NCBI RefSeq assembly: GCF_019856455.1
Contig: NZ_CP082205.1
Span: forward strand, 2,480,001 to 2,544,000
Source of the DNA: Streptococcus suis
GTDB lineage: Bacteria > Bacillota > Bacilli > Lactobacillales > Streptococcaceae
DNA: 64,000 nucleotides
Direction: 5' to 3'
Of the stretch, positions 45,897 through 55,859 are shown piece by piece (within the stretch, counting starts at the first letter, position 1; each line of letters begins with the position of its first letter). The position numbers and the translations under genes were made by a program. Below the pieces are notes generated by a model. It searched no databases and was not told the origin of the DNA. It saw only the letters and a program-made list of their open reading frames with translations.

Positions 45897-46025
45897 CTTC
45901 TCTCCCCTATAGCAAAAAACAGCCAAAACTCTCGAAAATTGCAGGACAAAAAAGCCTACAATTCCCATGAGCTTTGACCATCATAGTTCTTGTTAGAAAT
46001 ATTGTATCAAATCTGCTTCTAAAGT

Positions 46026-46658
46026 TCAAACCTTATAAGCCGTTAACTTTTCTAAAAGGAGTTTATTCGTCCCGTTTTGATAAATATAATCGACAAACGT
46101 TTTTCTTCTTAAAATTTTAGTCAATAGATATTCATTAAAGTTTGGTAAAATTTCCAAAAAAGAGCGTGTTGTCAACCGATGAAGATGCACTAACTCAGCT
46201 GCTTCCTTCTTTTTACGTTCAGCATCTTGAACTGGATAGCCTGTATTAAATTCTCCATCAAATAGTTTTTCCAAGGTATATCGCAAATTCAACTCGCCAG
46301 ACCAACCAAAATTTAAGCCTAGTGGTAAAGAAACTACATTGCCGTTGTTAATCCGACCAAACAGATAGGCATCCTGAGGCGTTTGCACAAAGCCACAACG
46401 TAAACCTGGCAAACTATTGCAAGCCATCATCATTCCTTGTCCAGAAGAACACCCCGTTACAACAAAATCAGCTGCATTTGTTTCAATCAACAGACTAATC
46501 ATAACAGCTACTTCCACATAGGTGTAGTTTTCTATTTCTTCTGGAAACACGCCTAGATTAACAACATCATGGTGTCCGTCCACTACCTCACAAACTGTGT
46601 CAAACAAGAGCTGGTTGATCTCAGTTCTTGTACTAGCTTGAATAACTACAACACGCAT
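46026..46658 (-). CDS. RpiB/LacA/LacB-family sugar-phosphate isomerase-like protein
   Basis: The start at 46658 (MRVVVIQASTRTEIN) follows AGGAGGGG; the upstream ATG at 46700 overlaps mnmA. The 210-residue protein has the RpiB/LacAB fold with the Cys/Ser loop VTGCSSGQGMMMACN and the downstream GLRCGFVQTPQDAYLF. RpiB and LacAB are about 150 residues, so this one has an extra C-terminal helical part of about 60 residues (VHLHRLTTRSFLEILPNFNEYLL). The substrate is unknown: it does not lie in a lactose or pentose operon. Confidence 0.8.
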   Translation of the reverse strand: MRVVVIQASTRTEINQLLFDTVCEVVDGHHDVVNLGVFPEEIENYTYVEVAVMISLLIETNAADFVVTGCSSGQGMMMACNSLPGLRCGFVQTPQDAYLFGRINNGNVVSLPLGLNFGWSGELNLRYTLEKLFDGEFNTGYPVQDAERKKKEAAELVHLHRLTTRSFLEILPNFNEYLLTKILRRKTFVDYIYQNGTNKLLLEKLTAYKV

Positions 46659-46684
46659 TTTCCCCTCCTTTACACAACTGTCAA

Positions 46685-47962
<1,278 letters not shown>

Positions 47963-48027
47963 TTAGGCATATTCCCTGACTAGAAAATTTGGTATAATAA
48001 GGATAAGAAAAAAATACGAGGCAAATT

Positions 48028-48699
48028 ATGAGCAACTTAAAATTTCAATCGATCTTTGATATTATCGGGCCTGTTATGATTGGACCTTCTTCCAGCCATA
48101 CAGCTGGGGCAGTCCGCATTGGAAAAATAGTGTCTTCCATCTTCGGCGATGAGCCGACAGAGGTGGAATTTCAACTCTACAATTCCTTTGCCAAGACCTA
48201 TCGTGGTCACGGTACGGATGTAGCCTTGGTAGCAGGTATTCTGGGCATGGATACGGATGACCCTCGTATCCCAGACTCTCTGGATATTGCTCGGGAGCGT
48301 GGTATTAAGGTTTACTGGCGTGTCAACAAGGACAGTAATACCCCACATCCCAATACCACCAGAATCATCATAAAAAACGATAAAAAATCCATCTCAGCCA
48401 CAGGCGTTTCCATCGGCGGGGGAAACATTCAAGTAACAGAGCTCAACGGCTTCTCTGTCAATCTCAATATGAATACGCCAACTATTATTATTGTTCACCA
48501 AGATGTCCCTGGTATGATTGCGAAAGTGACCGATGTTCTTTCTAAGTATGACATCAATATCGCCCAAATGAACGTGACACGTGAACAAGCTGGCGAAAAA
48601 GCCATTATGATTATCGAAGTGGATGCTCGCCAGTGTGAAAATTCTATTGCAGAAATTGAAAAAATTCCCCACTTGCACAATGTTACCTTCTTCAACTAG
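48028..48699 (+). CDS. sdaAB: L-serine dehydratase, beta subunit
   Basis: A 223-residue iron-sulfur-type serine dehydratase subunit. The N-terminal domain (SIFDIIGPVMIGPSSSHTAGAVRIG) forms part of the active site, and a C-terminal ACT domain (residues about 150-220, VPGMIAKVTDVLSKYDINIAQM) may sense serine. With SdaAA it turns L-serine into pyruvate and ammonia. The ATG follows a GAGG site and sits 12 bp before sdaAA in one operon. A TATAAT at 47994-47999 upstream is a fair -10 box. Confidence 0.95.
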   Translation: MSNLKFQSIFDIIGPVMIGPSSSHTAGAVRIGKIVSSIFGDEPTEVEFQLYNSFAKTYRGHGTDVALVAGILGMDTDDPRIPDSLDIARERGIKVYWRVNKDSNTPHPNTTRIIIKNDKKSISATGVSIGGGNIQVTELNGFSVNLNMNTPTIIIVHQDVPGMIAKVTDVLSKYDINIAQMNVTREQAGEKAIMIIEVDARQCENSIAEIEKIPHLHNVTFFN

Positions 48700-48711
48700 A
48701 AAGAGAAAGAC

Positions 48712-49584
48712 ATGTTTTATACTATCGAAGAATTAGTTCAGCAAGCAGACAACTTTTCTGGTAATGTAGCTGAACTCATGATCGCTACTGAAATTGAATT
48801 GACCGGTCGTAGTCGCGAAGAAATCTTGACAATTATGTCAAGAAACTTGACAGTTATGAAAGCCTCCATCGTGGATGGACTAACTGAAAGCAAATCCGTA
48901 TCTGGTTTAACAGGAGGCGATGCTGCCAAGTTAGATGCCTATATGAAATCTGGTAAAACCCTGTCAGATTCCGCTGTCCTATCCGCCGCAAGAAATGCTA
49001 TGGCTGTCAACGAGTTGAACGCCAAAATGGGCTTGGTCTGTGCCACCCCAACTGCTGGTTCTGCTGGTTGTTTGCCTGCCGTTCTTGGTGTTGCTATTGA
49101 CAAGTTAAACTTGACAGAAGAGCAGCAACTTGACTTCCTCTTTACAGCTGGGGCCTTTGGTCTAGTTATCGCCAACAACGCCTCCATCTCAGGTGCAGAA
49201 GGAGGCTGTCAGGCAGAAGTCGGATCTGCCTCTGCTATGTCTGCCGCAGCCCTGACACTGGCAGCAGGTGGAACTCCCTACCAAGCCAGCCAAGCCATCT
49301 GCTTTGTCATCAAAAATATGCTGGGTCTGATTTGCGATCCCGTCGCTGGTCTGGTAGAAGTCCCTTGTGTCAAACGTAATGCCATGGGAGCAAGCTACGC
49401 CATGGTAGCTGCCGACATGGCACTGGCAGGAATTGAATCAAAAATTCCTGTAGATGAAGTCATCAACGCTATGTACCAAGTGGGGTCTGCCCTCCCAACT
49501 GCCTTCCGTGAAACTGCCGAAGGAGGCCTGGCTGCCACACCAACTGGTCGCCGACTGGCACAAGAAATCTTCGGCGAAAATTGA
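48712..49584 (+). CDS. sdaAA: L-serine dehydratase, alpha subunit
   Basis: A 290-residue catalytic subunit that holds an oxygen-sensitive [4Fe-4S] cluster. The likely ligand and active-site cysteines are in LVCATPTAGSAGCLPAVLG, EGGCQAEVGSA and LICDPVAGLVEVPCVKRN. It pairs with SdaAB. The start follows AAAGAGAAAGAC. The gene ends with QEIFGEN at 49584, before a long non-coding, hairpin-rich stretch. Confidence 0.95.
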   Translation: MFYTIEELVQQADNFSGNVAELMIATEIELTGRSREEILTIMSRNLTVMKASIVDGLTESKSVSGLTGGDAAKLDAYMKSGKTLSDSAVLSAARNAMAVNELNAKMGLVCATPTAGSAGCLPAVLGVAIDKLNLTEEQQLDFLFTAGAFGLVIANNASISGAEGGCQAEVGSASAMSAAALTLAAGGTPYQASQAICFVIKNMLGLICDPVAGLVEVPCVKRNAMGASYAMVAADMALAGIESKIPVDEVINAMYQVGSALPTAFRETAEGGLAATPTGRRLAQEIFGEN

Positions 49585-49891
49585 CAAGGTTGTAAACGAA
49601 AGAGGCTGGGCAAAAAGCCCAGCACCGTTTCTCAATGTTAGTGTCAACATCTCATCGCAGTGGTTGATTGGCAGATTTGTTCGTGTTTTACACTCCAAAT
49701 CTGACCATTACGACTGTTGCGAACAAAGTTCGCTCTATTTCCAACCTCAAAAGGTTCACTGAACCTTTTGAGCTGTGCGGGGGTGGGAGTGAACCAGTCT
49801 GGGGATAGACTGTTTCAGCTCAACAACTGGAAATAAGGACTTGTTGACGAACTCTTCTATGAATGGTCGAGTTCTTTCCCACTCCCTTTTC
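49585..49891. repeat. Hairpin-rich non-coding stretch, probable dispersed repeat
   Basis: No gene. Hairpins: GCTGGGC/GCCCAGC (49605-49623), a perfect 12-bp stem CTCAAAAGGTTC/GAACCTTTTGAG (49746-49772), CGAAC/GTTCG (near 49719-49731), AGTCT/AGACT (49797-49812) and GAACTC/GAGTTC (49849-49875). The first can end sdaAA transcripts. The purine-rich GCGGGGGTGGGAGTGA run (from about 49776) is unlike the surroundings. It is likely a genome repeat, by composition and recollection only. Confidence 0.5.
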
Positions 49892-50497
49892 TTATTGTTT
49901 GGTGAAAGTGAGTTTATCTAGAGTTGTATCATTGGCATCAATTTCTGTCAAAGTAAGAGTTGGACCATTCAGGGAATATGTATCTGCTTCACCGTCAATA
50001 TAGGCAAGTTTTTTATCTAAGTCAAAAATCACTTGTTCTATATCCTGGTCCCCATCATTGTCAACTTCTGTCAATGTAGCTTGATTTCCTTTTACAGTCA
50101 ATGTGTAGGCATCATTGCCAGATGTAGCTGTATAAGTGCCATCTAATTCAGAAGTGTCAACTAACTTTACACCGTAACTTGTTGCTAGTTGACTAGCAGA
50201 AGTTGTATTTACTGATGAGGCTGATGATGCATTAGCTTGTGCTATTTCCTGTTGATTGTCATCATCATCTGCAATTCCAACTTGTCGCTCAATTTGATCT
50301 CCTAATGCCTCTAGTTTATTTTCATACACCTCTGCAGCGACAAAGCCAATCGTAGTAAGTGCCAAGGCACCAACTGACAATAAGATAATCGATTTCTTAC
50401 TCATGCCTGTAACCTTCTGTTTGACTGATTCCCAGACACCTGTTTTCTTATTTTCTGCCACTTCAATAATTTCTTGTTGTTGATTGTTATTTTCCAT
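49892..50497 (-). CDS. Membrane-anchored extracytoplasmic protein of unknown function
   Basis: A 201-residue protein. A cytoplasmic N-terminus of about 34 residues (NNNQQQEIIEVAENKK) is followed by one helix at 36-56 (SIILLSVGALALTTIGFVAA) and a low-complexity Ser/Asn/Asp linker. The outer C-terminal domain is beta-rich (VDTSELDGTYTATSGNDAYTLTV ... QATLTEVDNDGDQDIEQVIF). No family was recognised. It sits 111 bp downstream of the response-regulator gene, on the same strand. It may be a target or accessory protein of the two-component system, but nothing in the sequence proves that. Confidence 0.7.
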   Translation of the reverse strand: MENNNQQQEIIEVAENKKTGVWESVKQKVTGMSKKSIILLSVGALALTTIGFVAAEVYENKLEALGDQIERQVGIADDDDNQQEIAQANASSASSVNTTSASQLATSYGVKLVDTSELDGTYTATSGNDAYTLTVKGNQATLTEVDNDGDQDIEQVIFDLDKKLAYIDGEADTYSLNGPTLTLTEIDANDTTLDKLTFTKQ

Positions 50498-50608
50498 TTT
50501 GTCCTCTTTTTAACTTGTTTTCTTCAGCTCTTGCTGATAAGTCTATTATAGAGGATAGTTTTTAACACTTTAGATAAACTTTCTAAACAAATTCTAAACA
50601 CTTATAAA

Positions 50609-51277
50609 TTAATCATTAAGACGATAGCCTGCTCCCCAGACAGTCTCAATCAAATCGGCTCCCAATTTATCTCGGAGCCGATTGACATGAACAGCAACTG
50701 TCGCACTATCTCCAACATAGTCATATCCCCAAATGGTTTCAAACAAGTGATCTTTAGAGAATACTCGGTTGGGGTGTTTTGCTAGATAAACCAGCAATTC
50801 AAATTCACGATTGGGCAATTTGATTTCCTGACCATCCAAAGTCACTTTCCAATTATCCAAGAAAATAGTCATATTCCCAACTGTTAATTCATTCTGATCA
50901 TTATCCTTTTGAAAACGCTGGTAACGAGCCAAATGAGCCTTTACACGCGCCACCAACTCCATGGGATCAAAAGGTTTGCTGATGTAATCATCCGCTCCCA
51001 AGCCTAGCCCTCTCACCACGTCCATAGTTTCTTGCTTGGATGTAACCATCAAAATAGGGAAATCCACCTTATCCCGTAAATCACGACAAAGATCGTAGCC
51101 AGTTTTATTTGGGAGCATGACATCCAGCATTAAAAGAGCATAATCCTCTTTTTTGAGTTGGTCCTCTACAAGACCACCGTCATGTACTAAATCTACTTGG
51201 TAGCCCTGCATTTCCAGATAATCTCGCTCCAAATAAGCAATCTCTACATCGTCTTCTGCGATTAAAATCCGTGTCAT
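50609..51277 (-). CDS. OmpR-family response regulator
   Basis: A 222-residue regulator. The receiver domain has the acidic pocket (ILIAEDDVEIAYLERDYL), phospho-Asp in LLMLDVMLPNKTG and Lys in ISKPFDPMELV. The C-terminal winged helix (LPNREFELLVYLAKHPNRVFSKDHLFETIWGYDYVGDSATVAVHVNRLRDKLGAD) binds DNA. It overlaps the kinase gene by 4 bp (ATGA) and follows it, the reverse of the common regulator-first order. The signal and regulon are unknown. Confidence 0.93.
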   Translation of the reverse strand: MTRILIAEDDVEIAYLERDYLEMQGYQVDLVHDGGLVEDQLKKEDYALLMLDVMLPNKTGYDLCRDLRDKVDFPILMVTSKQETMDVVRGLGLGADDYISKPFDPMELVARVKAHLARYQRFQKDNDQNELTVGNMTIFLDNWKVTLDGQEIKLPNREFELLVYLAKHPNRVFSKDHLFETIWGYDYVGDSATVAVHVNRLRDKLGADLIETVWGAGYRLND

Positions 51278-52656
51278 TTCATATCCTTTCTAGGTAGTCT
51301 GAAGATAAATCGAAGTCCTGGAGTTGCCTCAACAGACACTCGACCTCCCAAGCGTTCGATAATATTTTTTACAATGGCTAGACCCAGACCATGGCCTTCT
51401 ACTTGCTGTCTGGTATCGTCTGCCCTGTAAAATTCTTCAAAAATCAAGTCAAGTCTATTCTTTTCTACACCTTTTCCGTTATCTGTAAAAGTCCAAACAA
51501 CTTCTTGCTCCTGCATTTGTCCAGTAATACTGATTATCAGGGACTTTACAGCGGCATATTTTCGTGCATTGTCCACCAAATTATCTAGAATTCTACGAAA
51601 TTGAATTGGATCAATCTCAACTGGCAATCCATCCGATACTTCCAAACTAAACCGAATGTCCTCATCTACTAATTCCTCAGTTTTCTCTCTTACATAGGAC
51701 TGTAAAAAGATAGCCAAATCAAGCTTGACTTTATCAAATGGCATTTTATCTGTCTGCAATTGTGAAAAAGCAAATAATTTTTCCAGTAATTTCTCCATCA
51801 CCTGAGATTTTTGATAGATAACAGTCAAATACTGATTACGTTTTTCATCCGTATTGGCAATACCATCCAAAATTCCCTTGGCATAACCTTTGATAGAAGT
51901 CAAGGGAGTCCGCAAATCATGCGAAATATCTGCGACCATCTGGGTTCGATTTTGTTCATACAGTCGATTTTTCTCACGGGCATCTAACAAAGAAGTCTGC
52001 ATTTGATTGAACCCTTGGGTCAATTCTTCAAATTCCTTATCACCTTGATAGGTCAGAGGTACTGTATAATCTCCCTGCTGGATACGTTCTACACCGCTGT
52101 GCAATTCCTCCAGAGGACGCATGATAACCCCTAGGAGACGGCGAGTAAAGAAGAAGTTAAGCACCACTACGACCACGATACCTATTCCACCAACTAACAA
52201 AAGCTGTATCAGGAAGGCTTGAAATTCTTGGCTTTCTTGCTGGTCTTCCAAATCTTCTAGCAAGGCATATAAATAATAAACTTGCCCATCCGTGGCGAGT
52301 TTACGGCTAATCACAATTTCTCCATCTACATAGGAGGTGTGAGTGGTTGATGATACTGTCACTCCCAATATCTCATCCGCATCATCTTTCAGATTTGAAA
52401 AGACAGCCTCACCATTACTTTCTACATAGAGTCGTGCATCATTCGATGCTAACTCATCTGCCAATACTGCAAAATCTGATCCCGAAAACTTTTCCAAACT
52501 CTGTTGACTACTTGCTGTCTTCTGGCTAGTGGACTGCCATGTTTCTTGGTTACGATAAATGCTATTAACCACATAAACACTTACCCCCAGCATCGCAACC
52601 AAGGAAAAAATAAGCATGATCATATTTAATCGAAAAATTCGTTTTTGTAATTTCAT
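51274..52656 (-). CDS. Sensor histidine kinase
   Basis: A 460-residue kinase. Helices at about 10-30 and 165-185 enclose an extracellular sensor domain of about 130 residues (rich in Ser and Gln near its start). A HAMP domain (RPLEELHSGVERIQQGDYTVPLTY), the phospho-His in VADISHDLRTPLTSIKGYAKG, and the ATPase domain with DNLVDNARKYAA, FTDNGKGVEK and EGHGLGLAIVKNIIERLGG follow. It phosphorylates the regulator encoded just downstream. The stimulus is unknown. An ISL3-family element starts 90 bp upstream of it. Confidence 0.93.
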   Translation of the reverse strand: MKLQKRIFRLNMIMLIFSLVAMLGVSVYVVNSIYRNQETWQSTSQKTASSQQSLEKFSGSDFAVLADELASNDARLYVESNGEAVFSNLKDDADEILGVTVSSTTHTSYVDGEIVISRKLATDGQVYYLYALLEDLEDQQESQEFQAFLIQLLLVGGIGIVVVVVLNFFFTRRLLGVIMRPLEELHSGVERIQQGDYTVPLTYQGDKEFEELTQGFNQMQTSLLDAREKNRLYEQNRTQMVADISHDLRTPLTSIKGYAKGILDGIANTDEKRNQYLTVIYQKSQVMEKLLEKLFAFSQLQTDKMPFDKVKLDLAIFLQSYVREKTEELVDEDIRFSLEVSDGLPVEIDPIQFRRILDNLVDNARKYAAVKSLIISITGQMQEQEVVWTFTDNGKGVEKNRLDLIFEEFYRADDTRQQVEGHGLGLAIVKNIIERLGGRVSVEATPGLRFIFRLPRKDMK

Positions 52657-52737
52657 AGTTCTTCTTTTCTAGTCAATTTTTTCACAATTATAAACAAAAC
52701 AACCCTATCTGTAAAGCTAGACAACTTTCAACAATAG

Positions 52738-52746
52738 AAAAAAGTC
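52738..52746. repeat. Left direct repeat of the ISL3-family element
   Basis: AAAAAAGTC here is repeated at 55820-55828 around 52747-55819. ISL3 elements make 8-bp duplications; the extra A could be chance. Confidence 0.8.
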
Positions 52747-52830
52747 GGCTCTATAATTTCTGTAGTGGGTAAATCCACCATAGAGATTATGGAGCCTTTT
52801 TGAGTATATACAAAAAGTCCCATATGACCT

Positions 52831-53205
52831 GATATGTAAAGCCCTTTGTCAAGTAAAAACAATCGAACTGATTAAAAAATGAAAAGTATCTAGAAAGAGC
52901 CTAGTTCTTAGCTTCGGGCATTGGCCACTCTGATATTCGTGGATTGGTTACCTACAGGTCAATGGTTCTGCCGCGAGTCCTACTCTCTATAAGCGTGGAT
53001 CACAATTGTGCCACTTAGTCGTTTCGTAGATGACTCAAACCTTGAAGTCCTAAACTCCTTCAAGATACTTTCCATTCAAACATGATTTCAATCCTTATTT
53101 CTGTCCAAATTCACCCAGTGATTTTGGATAGAAATAGGGATTCCTCATCGCTCTGCGATGATAAAACTTAATGGTCAAAAGTGTACATGAAAACAAGCGC
53201 TAACT
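52831..53205 (-). ncRNA. Candidate bridge/seek RNA region of IS copy B
   Basis: The same 375 bases as at 36811-37185, with the CTGATAT-bearing loop at 52925-52942 and the CTATAA stretch at 52987-52992. Conservation between copies A and B is expected from recent transposition, so it is not independent support. Confidence 0.55.
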
Positions 53206-54327
53206 TCAAGCTATTCTTCCTGTCATCATCCCCCAAATAAAACCAGACAATTCTCGTGCAATAGCTGTTTTAGCAACATTTTGTTTCTTATTTTTTCCTA
53301 GAACAAGTGTGCGATAACGTCTTCTTAAGCGTTCATTAGCCTTATCCGCATAAGCAATCACCTCCACTCGGTTTCCACTTTGTCTCCTTTTCAATTCTTT
53401 GGATTTATACCCAATCGTCCCCTTAGCCAATGATTGTGCAGCTTCTATCAGAAGTCGTCTCACATGGCTATTCCCAGCTTTGGTGATAGCACCTCTTCTC
53501 TCCTTGTCGCCGCTAGAATTTTCGCTAGGAGTTAGCCCAAGATAAGAAGCAAAATGTTGAGCTGTCGCAAAGCGATTAAAATCACCGATTTCTGTCACAA
53601 TGGAAAGAGCAGTTAGTGTTTTAATGCCAATAAAGCAAGAAAGCCGTGAGACCTTCTCTTGGTAACTGTCGCTTTGACCCAGTTGCTCAATTCGTGCATC
53701 ATACCGTTCTATTTGATCTACTAATTTCTCATAGGTCAATAGATATTCTGTCAAAATCTCTGCGTAAAGTCCATCAGGATTTAGGGAACGGAGCCAGCGG
53801 ACATGTTTCTGTGTCCAATTACTGCTTCCCTCGGTATAGCGAAAATCATGTCGGAGACAGAAGGCAAGAATTTGTTGTTTGATTTTCTTCAGAGCCACTT
53901 TGTGGTCTGTTCTCATGCGGATATATTCTTTGACTTGTTCATCCTCAACAGTAGGAATATGAACAGGCCGATAGCTACGAAAGGCCAGAGCTTTTGCGAG
54001 CTGAGCTGCATCTTTTTTATCAGTCTTAACACGCTTAGATCCTTCCTTCATCACCGTTGTAGGCGCCATCACGATACAGGGAATCCCGTGAGCTTGTAGC
54101 TGGTGATATAGGGTAAATCCAAGACATCCGGCTTCGTAGCCACATAACACTTCTGCATCTTGACCATATAAACGACGAAGCTCATTCACATAGTTCACAA
54201 TATAGCTAACATTTGGACCAACTTTAGTGCTATGTTTGAATTGATTCGCCATCATATCATAATAGCAGAGTGAAAAACTTTCTTTGTGAACATCCATTCC
54301 GATGAAAAGTGTGGTAAAATGAAACAT
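53206..54327 (-). CDS. IS110-family DEDD transposase/recombinase, copy B
   Basis: A 373-residue protein identical to the product of 37186-38307, with an intact DEDD domain and transposase-20 domain. Both copies may be active. The gene lies opposite to the ISL3 transposase gene and upstream of it. Confidence 0.95.
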   Translation of the reverse strand: MFHFTTLFIGMDVHKESFSLCYYDMMANQFKHSTKVGPNVSYIVNYVNELRRLYGQDAEVLCGYEAGCLGFTLYHQLQAHGIPCIVMAPTTVMKEGSKRVKTDKKDAAQLAKALAFRSYRPVHIPTVEDEQVKEYIRMRTDHKVALKKIKQQILAFCLRHDFRYTEGSSNWTQKHVRWLRSLNPDGLYAEILTEYLLTYEKLVDQIERYDARIEQLGQSDSYQEKVSRLSCFIGIKTLTALSIVTEIGDFNRFATAQHFASYLGLTPSENSSGDKERRGAITKAGNSHVRRLLIEAAQSLAKGTIGYKSKELKRRQSGNRVEVIAYADKANERLRRRYRTLVLGKNKKQNVAKTAIARELSGFIWGMMTGRIA

Positions 54328-54597
54328 ATAAGACCTCCAATTGAGTGTGGTAATTCCTGTTAGAAGTTGATTGTTTTTTTATTCTAGTGTACAGGTAAAT
54401 CCACGAATTCTCAACTGGGGGTCTTTACATATTGTCTATAATGAAAAGCAACCACACTCACATTAGAAAGACTCATATGGAATAAATCCAGAGTCAGGGA
54501 AGTGACTCTGGATTCCTGAGCCTAGAAATAAAAAAGCGAAGATCATACCACAGAACTAATCGGAATCAAAGACAAAAACATCAAAATTCTCTTTGTT

Positions 54598-55785
54598 TTG
54601 AAACATCAGACCCATCTAGAAATCAGGGCAAAGCTAGATTACGACAGCCCTAGTTGTCCTCATTGCCAAGGAAAGTGTATCAAGTACGACTTTCAAAAGC
54701 CGTCAAAGATTCCGATTTTGGATTGTCAGGGCTTTCCGACCCTCCTCGTGCTTAAGAAACGGCGGTTTCAATGCAAATCTTGCCAAAAAGTGACTGTAGC
54801 TGAGACAGCTCTAGTCAAGAAAAACTGTCAGATTTCCCTACCTATTTGGGAGAAAGTGACACAACTCCATACAGAAAACATGACCAATATAGCCATCGCT
54901 AGGAGATTATATATCTCCGTATCGGTCGTCCAGAGGAAACTGGCTCAGTTTCAATTTGAGCATGATTTTACGAAATTACCAAAAGTCTTGAGCTGGGATG
55001 AATTTAGTCGGAACAAGGGAAAACTCGCCTTTATTGCTCAGAATTTTGAGACGAGATCGATTGTGACCATTCTTGACAACAACCGCCAAACCACCATCAA
55101 GAACTATTTCTACAAGTATCCTAGGGCAGTCAGAGAAACTGTCGAGGTCGTAACAGTGGACATGTCGGGTAGCTATATTCCCATCATCAAAAAACTATTT
55201 CCAAGAGCTAAAATTGTCCTTGATAGATTTCACATTATCCAACACCTGAGCCGTGCTATGATGACGACTAGAATTGATATTATGAAGACTTTCGATACGC
55301 GTTCCCTACCTTATCGATCCATGAAAAATCACTGGCGTATTCTCCAAAAAGATAGTCGAAAACTGTCTCGAAATCGCTTCTTTTCTCGCACTTTTGGGCA
55401 AACGGTAACACCGAGAGAGGTTGTCCAGAAGACATTGAATTTCTCTGAGGAACTGAAATTCTATTACGAACTCTATCAGATCCTACTCTTCCATTTCCAA
55501 GAGATGAACTCGAAATATTTCTTCGAGCTTCTAGAAGATAATCTGGATTTTGTCAATCCTGCCTTTAAAACTGTTTTTAAAACTTTTCTAAAGTATAAAA
55601 CGTACATCACGAACGCCATGGAGCTTCCATATTCCAACGCTAAGCTGGAAGCGACCAATAAACTCATCAAAGACATCAAGAGGCAAGCGTTCGGCTTTAG
55701 GAACTTTACGAACTTTAAAACCAAGATATATATTGCTTTGAACATCAAAAATGAGAGAACGAATTTCGTCCTCTCTAGGTGTTAG
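54598..55785 (+). CDS. ISL3-family transposase, start codon unclear
   Basis: 395 residues from a TTG. An N-terminal zinc-ribbon-like pair (CPHCQGKC, FQCKSCQK) is followed by the HTH and a DDE nuclease core (TVDMSGSYIP, VLDRFHIIQHL, LEATNKLIKDIKRQAFGF). Homology-like sequence continues upstream in frame (TELIGIKDKNIKILFVL, from about 54553) to a TAA near 54529, without an ATG. Where family members begin M-E, this copy reads AGC-GAA. So either translation starts at TTG or the gene lost its true start and is decaying. Confidence 0.8.
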   Translation: MKHQTHLEIRAKLDYDSPSCPHCQGKCIKYDFQKPSKIPILDCQGFPTLLVLKKRRFQCKSCQKVTVAETALVKKNCQISLPIWEKVTQLHTENMTNIAIARRLYISVSVVQRKLAQFQFEHDFTKLPKVLSWDEFSRNKGKLAFIAQNFETRSIVTILDNNRQTTIKNYFYKYPRAVRETVEVVTVDMSGSYIPIIKKLFPRAKIVLDRFHIIQHLSRAMMTTRIDIMKTFDTRSLPYRSMKNHWRILQKDSRKLSRNRFFSRTFGQTVTPREVVQKTLNFSEELKFYYELYQILLFHFQEMNSKYFFELLEDNLDFVNPAFKTVFKTFLKYKTYITNAMELPYSNAKLEATNKLIKDIKRQAFGFRNFTNFKTKIYIALNIKNERTNFVLSRC

Positions 55786-55819
55786 CTTTTCGTCTACCCA
55801 CTACAGTTGACAATGAGCC

Positions 55820-55828
55820 AAAAAAGTC
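55820..55828. repeat. Right direct repeat of the ISL3-family element
   Basis: AAAAAAGTC, matching 52738-52746. Confidence 0.8.
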
Positions 55829-55846
55829 TAGCATCGTGCTAGACCT
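55820..55846 (-). terminator. Terminator of the LysM gene, bordering the ISL3 element
   Basis: GTCTAGCA and TGCTAGAC form a stem (55826-55844) around TCG, and TTTTTT follows on the reverse strand. The element inserted at the T tract, which forms the direct repeat. Confidence 0.75.
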
Positions 55847-55859
55847 CTTCTAATTTATC

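Larger units (their letters stand above)
52831..54437 (-). mobile_element. IS110-family (IS1111 group) element, copy B
   Basis: 1607 bp, offset exactly 16020 bp from copy A and apparently identical. The CT core is at 52829-52830 and 54436-54437. The flanks are CCATATGAC and ATAATGAAAAG. It sits inside the ISL3-family element ahead of its transposase gene. Confidence 0.88.
52747..55819 (+). mobile_element. ISL3-family element, itself split by an IS1111-type insertion
   Basis: Terminal inverted repeats GGCTCTATAATTTCTGTAGTGGGTA (left, 52747 on) and GGCTCATTGTCAACTGTAGTGGGTA (reverse of the right end, to 55819). Without the inserted 1607-bp element and its CT it is about 1.46 kb, normal for ISL3. 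A left-end stem GGCTCTATAAT/ATTATGGAGCC (52747-52796) may stop incoming transcription. A TCCAGAGTCA/TGACTCTGGA hairpin is at about 54488-54514. Order of events: ISL3 inserted first, the IS1111-type second. Confidence 0.88.
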
